From: an uncultured Parolsenella sp.
GTDB lineage: Bacteria > Actinomycetota > Coriobacteriia > Coriobacteriales > Atopobiaceae
Direction of reading: 5' to 3'
DNA: 64,000 bases
Assembly: GCF_934660935.1 (NCBI RefSeq)
Contig: NZ_CAKUIH010000010.1
Location: forward strand, 6,204 to 70,203
Shown here: positions 24,784-31,820 of the stretch, in pieces
Layout: every line of letters begins with the position of its first letter
Numbering within the stretch: position 1 is the stretch's first letter
Notes under the pieces: generated by a model
What the model saw: only the letters and a program-made list of their open reading frames with translations
Told to the model about the DNA's origin: nothing
Databases searched by the model: none
Program-made: the position numbers and the translations under genes

Positions 24784-24823
24784 ACCGCCGGGACCAGCCA
24801 CGGGCTGGCCTCGGCGGTTTTTT
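24784..24823 (+). terminator. Intrinsic terminator of the ATPase-RCK operon
   Basis: ACCGCCG (24784-24790) pairs with CGGCGGT (24812-24818), with an inner CCAGCC/GGCTGG stem, followed by six T residues. Confidence 0.85.
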
Positions 24824-24929
24824 GTGAGGGAGATGGGCGCCGCTGGCCACGACGACGGTGCCAGGCGCGCTTGGAATCACGATGGAAAGACGCTACCGTA
24901 AGCGGGTCGGAATGCGAAGGAGGCCAACG

Positions 24930-25097
24930 ATGACGAAGCCCAGCGGCGCCAAGCGCCACTACGACATGCCTCTGCCGCCGAAACAGCAGATCGGGCGCCA
25001 GGCCTTCGGCGGGCCAGCGCGCGGCGCGGGCATAGGTCCGAACAAAGCCTGCGGCCACAAGGGCGGTATCCGGCGGCAAGGTTCGAAGCGCGGCTAG
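24930..25097 (+). CDS. Small basic Gly-rich protein, hypothetical
   Basis: A 55-aa open frame beginning MTKPSGAKRHYDMPLPP and ending in a Lys/Arg/Gly-rich tail (GHKGGIRRQGSKRG). It is supported by a near-perfect Shine-Dalgarno (AAGGAGG, 6 nt before the ATG) and by lying between a terminator and a palindromic repeat. It is very basic, lacks hydrophobic segments and has one Cys. It could be a nucleic-acid- or ribosome-binding small protein; no family is recognised. Confidence 0.5.
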   Translation: MTKPSGAKRHYDMPLPPKQQIGRQAFGGPARGAGIGPNKACGHKGGIRRQGSKRG

Positions 25098-25113
25098 CCC
25101 AGACCAACATCAA

Positions 25114-25150
25114 GAAACCTGCAAAAGGGACTGTCCCTTTTGCAGGTTTC
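25114..25150. repeat. Palindromic repeat copy 1 (AAAGGGAC-t-GTCCCTTT core, TGCA flank)
   Basis: Two perfect 18-nt arms (GAAACCTGCAAAAGGGAC and its complement) surround one T. It lies between the small basic gene and rsmI, two convergent genes, and may act as a bidirectional terminator. The same core recurs at 48348, 51009 and 51044. Confidence 0.85.
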
Positions 25151-25168
25151 CTTTTCACCCATGTAGGG

Positions 25169-26086
25169 TTAGACGAGCTTGTCGTAGACCTCGGATTTTG
25201 GGATGCCAAACTGCTTGGCAAGGCGCTTGGCAAGGGCGCTCTTGGGCTCTCCGGCCTCGAGCCCCTCGGCAATGGCCTCCTCCAGAGTGGCGGGACCAGA
25301 AGCGGAGGCTACGCGCAAGGCAGAAAGTTCCTCCGCACTCGGGCCCTCCACCACGATGACGCACTCCCCTCGCACCTCACCACGCTCGCGAATGCGTCGC
25401 GCGAGTTCTCCGGAAAAATCGCGAACGCATTCCTCATGAAGCTTCGTGAGCTCGCGCACGAGCGCCACACGACGCGTCGGGAAGGCCTCGGCAATGGAGT
25501 CGAGCGTCGCCACAACACGATGGGGGCTCTCGTAGAACACGAGCGCACCGGGAATCGGCGCGAGCTCAGCCAGACGCCTCGCGCGCTCCCCCGCCTTTCT
25601 CGGCAGGAATCCCTCGAAGAAGAAATGGTCCATGCCCAGACCACTAGCCACAAGGGCGCAGGTCACGGCACTGGGTCCTGGAATCACCTCAACGGGAAGC
25701 CCCTCATCGAGAGCGGCGTCGACCAGTCGCTGACCAGGATCGGACACGCCGGGCATGCCGGCATCACTTACGAAGGCAACGCGCGAACCGGAGGCAACGC
25801 GCGCAAGCACGCCCTCCACTCGATTGACAATGACGTTCTCGTCGCACCGCTCAAGCGGCACGCGAATCTCGAACCGAGCAAGGAGCTTCGAGGTCACGCG
25901 CGTATCCTCACACAGAAGAACATCAGCTGAGCGGAGCGTCTCAATCACTCGGGGCGAGGCGTCAGACAGATTGCCGATCGGCGTGCCGACGAGCGACAGC
26001 ATGCCGCCGGGCCGCGCCAGACGCGCCTGCTCCTCGACAGCGTCCCTCGCGAACGGCGTCTCGTTATCGTTCACGCAATCCCCCAT
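25169..26086 (-). CDS. rsmI: 16S rRNA (cytidine1402-2'-O)-methyltransferase
   Basis: A 305-aa tetrapyrrole-methylase-fold enzyme with LVGTPIGNLSDASPRVIETL, VLLCEDTRVTSKLL, VAFVSDAGMPGVSDPGQRLV and IPGPSAVTCALVASGL, all RsmI hallmarks. It uses SAM to 2'-O-methylate C1402 of 16S rRNA with RsmH. The C-terminal region (about 255-305) has the LEEAIAEGLEAGEPKSALAKRL helix-turn-helix-like tail. ATG 26086 overlaps the GH5 stop by one base (TAATG). GTG 26074, with GGGGGA upstream, is an alternative start. Confidence 0.95.
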   Translation of the reverse strand: MGDCVNDNETPFARDAVEEQARLARPGGMLSLVGTPIGNLSDASPRVIETLRSADVLLCEDTRVTSKLLARFEIRVPLERCDENVIVNRVEGVLARVASGSRVAFVSDAGMPGVSDPGQRLVDAALDEGLPVEVIPGPSAVTCALVASGLGMDHFFFEGFLPRKAGERARRLAELAPIPGALVFYESPHRVVATLDSIAEAFPTRRVALVRELTKLHEECVRDFSGELARRIRERGEVRGECVIVVEGPSAEELSALRVASASGPATLEEAIAEGLEAGEPKSALAKRLAKQFGIPKSEVYDKLV

Positions 26087-27147
26087 TACTCAAGCATTCC
26101 GTGTTCGAAGCTCGAAAGCGCCACGCGGGCGTCCCAGCTTGACAGCCTACCCTCGGTCTTCCAAGTCTGGAAGAACCAACCGGCGCAGCCAGAGAAGGCG
26201 CTCATCTGCCCTGCCGTAAATACGCGCTCGAGCGCGATGCGACCCTCCGGCGTCATGCCAGCGTCCGCCAGCGGCAGCGCGCTCGACCACTCACCCACCA
26301 TAACAGGCAGGCCACTCTTCTTTGCGCGAGCGAGATACTGCTCCGTATCCTTCACGAGACGCCGCACGCCCGTGGGACCAGCGGCGTTCATGGAATCAGA
26401 GTAATGGAACACATGGCTATCCAGCCACACGTTCTCATAGCGCGCAGGCGACATAAAGGCTCGCCACGCATCCGGCAGGCCAGCGTCATTCACGACGAAA
26501 ACCGGACGCGTTCCGGCAGCTTCGCGGACCGCCTCGTAGGCATCGCGATAGAAGTTGCGAAGAAGATGCGGCGGCACGCCCTCAACGACGGACAGTCCGC
26601 GCCGCGAGCGACCCTTAATCGCCCCGATCGGCTCGATGCCAAGGAAGTTCTCACGCTCCGCATAACGCACCGCGAGCGCCGCGGCGACATCAATAACCGC
26701 GCGACGGAAGGAGGCGACATCGCCGAAGAAGCTCGCGGGCGAGGCGGAATCCGTGCCAGGCACGACGGCGACATCAAGGAGGACCTCGATGCCAGCCGCT
26801 TCAGCCCAGTCAAATGCTCGATCAACATAGTCCAGGCAGCCCTCGGAGGGGCCGGGCATGGGCCCGGCCTCGCCGAAGACGTACCAAGGAACCTGAAGCC
26901 TGACCGCGTCATAGCCGCGCGAGGCAATTCGGGCGAAGTCTCCCTCGTCGATGAATGTCGAGCGATGACGCTCGAGGAGCTCGGCGTAGCGCGAGTCCTC
27001 CATCACACTGGCAAGCTCGGCCTCGCAAAATGCACCCGTACCAGCGAAGAGGGACGGCGTCACCCAAGGCTCGAGGACAAGCCAGCCCGACAGGTTGACT
27101 CCGCGAAGACGATGGTTCTCGACATCCCTCTTGCGTGCCTTGAGCAA
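26086..27147 (-). CDS. Glycoside hydrolase family 5-like protein with altered acid/base motif
   Basis: A 353-aa cytoplasmic TIM barrel without a signal peptide. RLRGVNLSGWLVLEPWVTPSLF is the N-terminal signature of exo-beta-1,3-glucanase-type GH5. VRLQVPWYVF, HVFHYSD and the nucleophile region MVGEWSSALP (Glu286) are preserved. The strand-4 motif that normally reads GIExxNEP is FLGIEPIGA (168-176). Either the acid/base Glu is lost, or IEP is a shifted NEP with Asn changed to Ile. The start is TTG 27147 with GGCGGG 5 nt upstream. It sits between an ABC exporter and rsmI on the same strand. Activity is uncertain. Confidence 0.8.
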   Translation of the reverse strand: MLKARKRDVENHRLRGVNLSGWLVLEPWVTPSLFAGTGAFCEAELASVMEDSRYAELLERHRSTFIDEGDFARIASRGYDAVRLQVPWYVFGEAGPMPGPSEGCLDYVDRAFDWAEAAGIEVLLDVAVVPGTDSASPASFFGDVASFRRAVIDVAAALAVRYAERENFLGIEPIGAIKGRSRRGLSVVEGVPPHLLRNFYRDAYEAVREAAGTRPVFVVNDAGLPDAWRAFMSPARYENVWLDSHVFHYSDSMNAAGPTGVRRLVKDTEQYLARAKKSGLPVMVGEWSSALPLADAGMTPEGRIALERVFTAGQMSAFSGCAGWFFQTWKTEGRLSSWDARVALSSFEHGMLE

Positions 27148-27199
27148 CTTTGCCCGCCTCTCCTCGACCGCGCGACAGCGCGTGACAGGCTACGCCCGC

Positions 27200-29050
27200 C
27201 TAACTAAGCTCTCTCATCCCATGGTACAGCTGCCAGTACTCGCCGTGTTGCGCGAGGAGCTCATCATGCGTGCCACGTTCAACAATCCTTCCCTGTTCCA
27301 GCACCATAATTGCGTTGGCGTTGCGGACGGTGGAAAGCCTGTGGGCGATCACGAAGACGGTGCGCCCCGCCATGAGGGCATCCATGCCGCGCTCGATGAG
27401 GGCCTCGGTGCGCGTATCGACCGAGCTTGTCGCCTCATCGAGAATGAGGACGGGTGGGTTCGCCACAGCTGCACGGGCAATCGCCAGAAGCTGGCGCTGG
27501 CCGGCTGAGAGGTTGGCGCCGTCTGCGGTCACAAGCGTGTCGTAACCCTTGGGCAGGCGATTGATGAAGCCGTCCGCGTTCGCCGTGCGAGCCGCGGCCC
27601 TGACCTCCTCGTCCGTGGCGTCAAGCTTGCCGAACCTGATGTTGTCGGCAACGGTTCCGCAGAAGAGGTGCGTGTCCTGGAGCACGATGCCGAGGCTCGA
27701 GCGAAGGCTCGCCTTCTCGATGTCGCGAACGTCTATGCCGTCATATGTGATGGAACCAGCCTGAACGTCATAGAAGCGGTTGATAAGGTTCGTGATCGTG
27801 GTCTTTCCGGCGCCCGTGGACCCAACGAAGGCAATCTTCTGGCCAGGCTTCGCGAAGAGCGAGAGGTCCTTGAGGACGGTGTGGCCCGGCTCATACCCAA
27901 AGGTAACGTCATGGAAGCGAACGTCTCCCGCAAGAGGCACCTGGGTGCCGTCCTCCTGACGCCAGGCCCAGCCGCTCGCCCCGGCGGCAGCGCGCTCCGG
28001 AGCATCCTCCTTCGCCTCGAGGCGCTCGAGGATGACCTTGCCCTCATCCACCTCGGGCTCGATGTCCATGGCGGAGAAGAGGCGCTCCGCACCGGCCAGG
28101 GCGCCGAGGAGGAAGTTGCCGAGTTGAGTCACCTGGTTGAAAGGCATAGCCGCCTGACGAACAAATACGAGGTAGCTCGCGAGGCTGCCCATATCCGTGA
28201 GGCCCCTCGCGGCGAGGAAGGACCCCATGACCGCCACCACAGCGTAGTTGGTGTAGGTCATGGCAACCGTGATGGGTACCATGGTCGCGGCGTAGGTCTG
28301 AGCAGCCGTACCCTGCTCGCGGAGCTGCTCATTATGCTCGCGGAAGCCCTCGAGAGAGGCCTCCTCGTGCGTATACGCCTGGACGACCTTCTGACCGGCG
28401 CACATCTCCTGGACATAGCCGTCGAGACGTCCAAGCGTACCCTGCATGGACTTGAAATATGCCGAGCTGCGCTTACCGGCGAGGCGCACGTACACGACGA
28501 GCATGACGTCAAACGCGACGGTAACGAGCGTGAGGCGCCAATCGAGAACGAACAGCAGCACCAGGGTGCCAAATGCCTGGATCGCCGCCTGAATCACATT
28601 CGCGAAGCTGTTGTTGAGCGCCTCGGAAACCGTGTCGACGTCATTCGTGAAGAAGCTCATGACGTCGCCCGTGCGAGTGCGGTCGAAATAGCTAAGCGTG
28701 AGCGTCTGCAGATGTGCGAACAGGTCGCGGCGGATATCGAAGACGACGCGTTGGGCCGCCCTCACCATCGTCTGCGTATAACCGAGCGCGGAGAGCGCAC
28801 CGACCACGTAAATGACCGCCGCCAGCACGACGCCAGCCTTGAAGCCGGCGACATCCTGGGTAGTCAGGCAGTTCACCACGGGCTTGATCATGTAGGTGCC
28901 CGCGAGCTGGCAGAGGGCACACGTGCTTGCGAGGACTCCGACAAGCAGGAGCTTCATGCGAGCCGCGCCCATATACTCGAGCAGCCTGCGCACCGTGCTG
29001 CCGAGGTTCTTTGGCTTTGAGGAGCCACCCTTCGTTGAATAGACGGCCAT
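27200..29050 (-). CDS. ABC exporter half-transporter, canonical NBD subunit
   Basis: A 616-aa protein with an N-terminal six-helix ABC_membrane domain (about 30-310) and a C-terminal nucleotide-binding domain: Walker A GSTGAGKTT, Q-loop, signature LSAGQRQ, Walker B with catalytic Glu ILDEATSSVD, and H-loop IAHRLSTV. A 30-residue insert (about 345-375, Glu/Ala/Arg-rich) links the domains. It pairs with the adjacent half-transporter (29050-30780; start and stop overlap TAATG) as a heterodimer of the TM287/288 or LmrCD kind. The MarR repressor upstream suggests drug, peptide or lipid export. Confidence 0.93.
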   Translation of the reverse strand: MAVYSTKGGSSKPKNLGSTVRRLLEYMGAARMKLLLVGVLASTCALCQLAGTYMIKPVVNCLTTQDVAGFKAGVVLAAVIYVVGALSALGYTQTMVRAAQRVVFDIRRDLFAHLQTLTLSYFDRTRTGDVMSFFTNDVDTVSEALNNSFANVIQAAIQAFGTLVLLFVLDWRLTLVTVAFDVMLVVYVRLAGKRSSAYFKSMQGTLGRLDGYVQEMCAGQKVVQAYTHEEASLEGFREHNEQLREQGTAAQTYAATMVPITVAMTYTNYAVVAVMGSFLAARGLTDMGSLASYLVFVRQAAMPFNQVTQLGNFLLGALAGAERLFSAMDIEPEVDEGKVILERLEAKEDAPERAAAGASGWAWRQEDGTQVPLAGDVRFHDVTFGYEPGHTVLKDLSLFAKPGQKIAFVGSTGAGKTTITNLINRFYDVQAGSITYDGIDVRDIEKASLRSSLGIVLQDTHLFCGTVADNIRFGKLDATDEEVRAAARTANADGFINRLPKGYDTLVTADGANLSAGQRQLLAIARAAVANPPVLILDEATSSVDTRTEALIERGMDALMAGRTVFVIAHRLSTVRNANAIMVLEQGRIVERGTHDELLAQHGEYWQLYHGMRELS

Positions 29051-30780
29051 TACTCCTCATTCCCCTCAGCAACCTGCGTGTGATAAAGCTCCTGGTAGAT
29101 TGGGTCAGTCGCTAGCAATTCCGCTGGTGTGCCCACGGCGTGGACGCGACCGTCATCAAGGATCACGACTTGGTCCGCATCGTTCACGGACGCGATGCGC
29201 TGGGCGATGATGACCTTCGTGACATCGGTCAGCCCACGCAGCCCCTCCCTGATGCGGGCGTCAGTCGCCATATCGACCGCACTCGTCGAGTCATCGAGAA
29301 TCAAGACGCGCGGGCGCCTCACGAGCGCCCTGGCAATGCAGAGACGCTGACGTTGGCCGCCGCTGACGTTATCGCCTCCCTGGCCGAGGTCCGCATCAAG
29401 ACCGCCGATTCGGTCAAGGAACTCGTCAACGGCAGCGACATGGCATGCCTCCAGCAGTTCCTCGTCCGTAGCGTCCGGACGGCCCCAAAGAAGGTTCTCG
29501 CGCACCGTACCGGAGAAGAGCACAGGACGCTGAAGCGCGATGCCCACGCTCTCTCGCAACGCGGCGACGTCATACTCGCGCACGTCATGGCCGCCGATAA
29601 GAACGGCGCCGTCCGTCACGTCATACAGGCGCGGAAGCAACTGGACGAGAGAGCTCTTGCCCGACCCCGTGCCACCAAGGACGCCGATCGTCGAACCCGC
29701 AGGGAACGAGAGCGTGATGTCATGGAGGACGTCCGCGGAGGCGTCGGCGTTGTACTTGAAGCTCGCATGGCGCAGCTCGATGGAGCCATTCGGAACCTCC
29801 GCGATCGCATGCTCCGGGCTCGCAATCGTAGGCTGTTCGCGCAGGACCTCACCCACGCGGCGAGCGCTCGTAAGCGCACGCGTCATGAGCAGGAAGACGT
29901 TCGAGATCATCATGAGGGAGTTCGTGATCTGGAGAACGTAGCTCATGAACCCCGTGAGCTCGCCGACCTTCAGCTCGCCCGCCATGATCATCGTGCCGCC
30001 CAAGGCCAGGATGAGGATGTCACTCGTATACATGGTTGCCTGGAAGAGCGGAAGGTTGAAAACGGCGGTACCGAAGGTCCTCGTCGAAGTCTCGGCGAGA
30101 TCCCCGTTGACCGCCCCAAAGCGGCTTCCGACCCACTCGTCGCGCACGAACGCCTTAACCGCGCGGATGGCCGTGACGCTCTCCTGAACGACGTCGTTCA
30201 GCTGGTCCATAACATCTTGGAGAACGCCGTAAAGCGGCGCCACCCGACGGACGATAAGGACGAGGGCGACGGCAAGGAGCGGAAGCATGACGAAGAAGAC
30301 GCAGGCGAGACGCACCGAAAGCATGCTGGCGAGGATGAGGCCCGCCGTAAACATGACGGGTCCGCGCATCATGGGCCTGAAACCGTTCATGAAGGCGTTC
30401 TGGATGACGGTGACGTCCGTCGTCATGCGCGTCACAAGGGACGAAGTGTCGAAGTGGTCGAGGTTCTCGAACGAATAGCGCTGCACCGCCTCGAACTGGG
30501 CATCGCGGAGATTGGCGCCGAGACCCATTGCCGCACGGGCGCTGCAGCGGGCGAACGCCATGCCAAAGCCCATGGCGATAATGCCGCAAGCGAGCATCTG
30601 GCCACCCGTGACCCACACGTGGCTCATATCCCCCGCGACGATGCCCTGGTCGATAAGGCCCGCCGTAAGGTAGGGAATCAGGAGCTCGAGCGTGCCCTCG
30701 AAGACCATGCAGATGGCAGCAAGAATGAAGTCGCGCTTATACGGACCGAGATAGCGAAAGATGATTTTGAGGTCACTCAC
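29050..30780 (-). CDS. ABC exporter half-transporter, degenerate-site NBD subunit
   Basis: A 576-aa protein with six transmembrane helices followed by an NBD with Walker A GGTGSGKSS, signature VSGGQRQ and Walker B ILDDSTSAVD. The residue after Walker B is Asp instead of the catalytic Glu, and the H-loop position reads IAQRIASV (His to Gln). Both changes mark the non-catalytic half of heterodimeric ABC exporters. The start is GTG 30780, 8 nt inside the marR 3' end and with GAGGAGG upstream. The transporter genes are thus translationally coupled to their probable repressor. Confidence 0.93.
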   Translation of the reverse strand: MSDLKIIFRYLGPYKRDFILAAICMVFEGTLELLIPYLTAGLIDQGIVAGDMSHVWVTGGQMLACGIIAMGFGMAFARCSARAAMGLGANLRDAQFEAVQRYSFENLDHFDTSSLVTRMTTDVTVIQNAFMNGFRPMMRGPVMFTAGLILASMLSVRLACVFFVMLPLLAVALVLIVRRVAPLYGVLQDVMDQLNDVVQESVTAIRAVKAFVRDEWVGSRFGAVNGDLAETSTRTFGTAVFNLPLFQATMYTSDILILALGGTMIMAGELKVGELTGFMSYVLQITNSLMMISNVFLLMTRALTSARRVGEVLREQPTIASPEHAIAEVPNGSIELRHASFKYNADASADVLHDITLSFPAGSTIGVLGGTGSGKSSLVQLLPRLYDVTDGAVLIGGHDVREYDVAALRESVGIALQRPVLFSGTVRENLLWGRPDATDEELLEACHVAAVDEFLDRIGGLDADLGQGGDNVSGGQRQRLCIARALVRRPRVLILDDSTSAVDMATDARIREGLRGLTDVTKVIIAQRIASVNDADQVVILDDGRVHAVGTPAELLATDPIYQELYHTQVAEGNEE

Positions 30781-31255
30781 GGACGCCCGCCTCCTCGGCG
30801 CGACGCGCCACCATGTTCTTCCTCGCGCGTTCGAGGTAACCAATGAAAGACTCGCGTTCCTCGTTAGTAAACCCGTCAAGCATGGCCTCGTCGATTTCGG
30901 CGCAGCGCTCCTCCCACGGCATCACCAACGCCCGACCGGCATCGGTGAGCCTGAGACGCTTCGTGCGCCGGTCTCCCGGATTCGCCTCGACGGTAACAAA
31001 GCCGCCCTTCTCGAGCGCATCGAGCATGCGCGAGACAGCGGCTGGATCCATGCCAAAGAACGACGCCATCTCTCGCTGGGTAGCGTGCTCGTGAACCGCC
31101 AGATACGAGATGACTCGAGGTTGGCCGCAGGCAAGGCCAAGCGATGACCCATACGGCCTCAACAGCGCCTTTTGTGCCTGAAACGCTCTCAAAAGAGCCA
31201 TGTGCGCGTCAACCAGGGAGTAACCCTCGCCAACCGCATATTTTTCTTTCCCCAT
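30773..31255 (-). CDS. MarR family transcriptional regulator
   Basis: A 160-aa winged-helix regulator: PRVISYLAVHEHATQREMASFFGMDPAAVSRMLDALEKGGFV is the recognition region, and NPGDRRTKRLRLTDAGR is the wing with the conserved DxR motif. It is the first gene of the marR-ABC-ABC unit. GGAGTTTC precedes the ATG. Three 12-bp near-palindromes cover its promoter (31279-31334), consistent with autorepression relieved by a transported ligand. Confidence 0.93.
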   Translation of the reverse strand: MGKEKYAVGEGYSLVDAHMALLRAFQAQKALLRPYGSSLGLACGQPRVISYLAVHEHATQREMASFFGMDPAAVSRMLDALEKGGFVTVEANPGDRRTKRLRLTDAGRALVMPWEERCAEIDEAMLDGFTNEERESFIGYLERARKNMVARRAEEAGVRE

Positions 31256-31278
31256 GAAACTCCGCCTCTTGATAATGC

Positions 31279-31334
31279 TTGATTTATCAATAATTGACGA
31301 ATCAAGAGAATAGCGTCGATGCTTGATTTGTCAA
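31279..31334 (-). promoter_or_regulatory. marR promoter with three operator copies
   Basis: The -35 TTGACA (31329-31334, minus strand) and -10 TATTCT (31307-31312) are 16 nt apart. Three related 12-mers overlap them: TTGATTTATCAA (31279-31290, perfect palindrome), TTGACGAATCAA (31294-31305) and TTGATTTGTCAA (31323-31334). Their centres are 15 and 29 nt apart. This is a typical MarR autoregulatory layout. Confidence 0.7.
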
Positions 31335-31820
31335 CGAAGCTATCTAGCACGAAACAATTGAAGCGGCCAAGCCATTATGCGCGTCAATTCGCACGTCCTT
31401 AGCACGCCAGGTGCAGCAAGAGCGAGACGCCCGTGCCCACTGCGTGCCCGCCGCAAGCCCATCCGCACCCGCGCAGCACCTGCCGCAAGCACATACCGTG
31501 CCCACCGCAACCACATACCGCGCCCGCCGCACGCCAGGCACAGGAGCCGCGCGCGAATTAAGCCAGATACACCATCAGTCTCTTGATTTGTCGCGAGCGG
31601 CAGGTATCTCTCCGTGAGTGGTTGGGTAACAAAGCGCAAGACCGCTACTCGATTTTAGTTGTCCACTTATCGATAGTCATTTGCGAAGACTATATGTATG
31701 CGTATTCGTGGTCATTTGCTCACGCTTGGACGCGATACCCTCTCCCTAGTCGACGCCTCAGATGGGCGTCGAGACGACGGCGGCAATAGGTGCCGCCCAA
31801 CCTCAATACAGGGGAGGATC
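31335..31820. other. Intergenic region marR / ppdK
   Basis: About 480 nt without a convincing gene. 31400-31560 is C-rich and contains an imperfect direct repeat (GCAAGCACATACCG near 31487 and GCAACCACATACCG near 31508). A partial match to the marR operator (TTGATTTGTCGC) lies near 31582. The ppdK promoter is probably in the AT-richer 31640-31720 part, but I see no clear -35/-10 pair. Confidence 0.4.
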
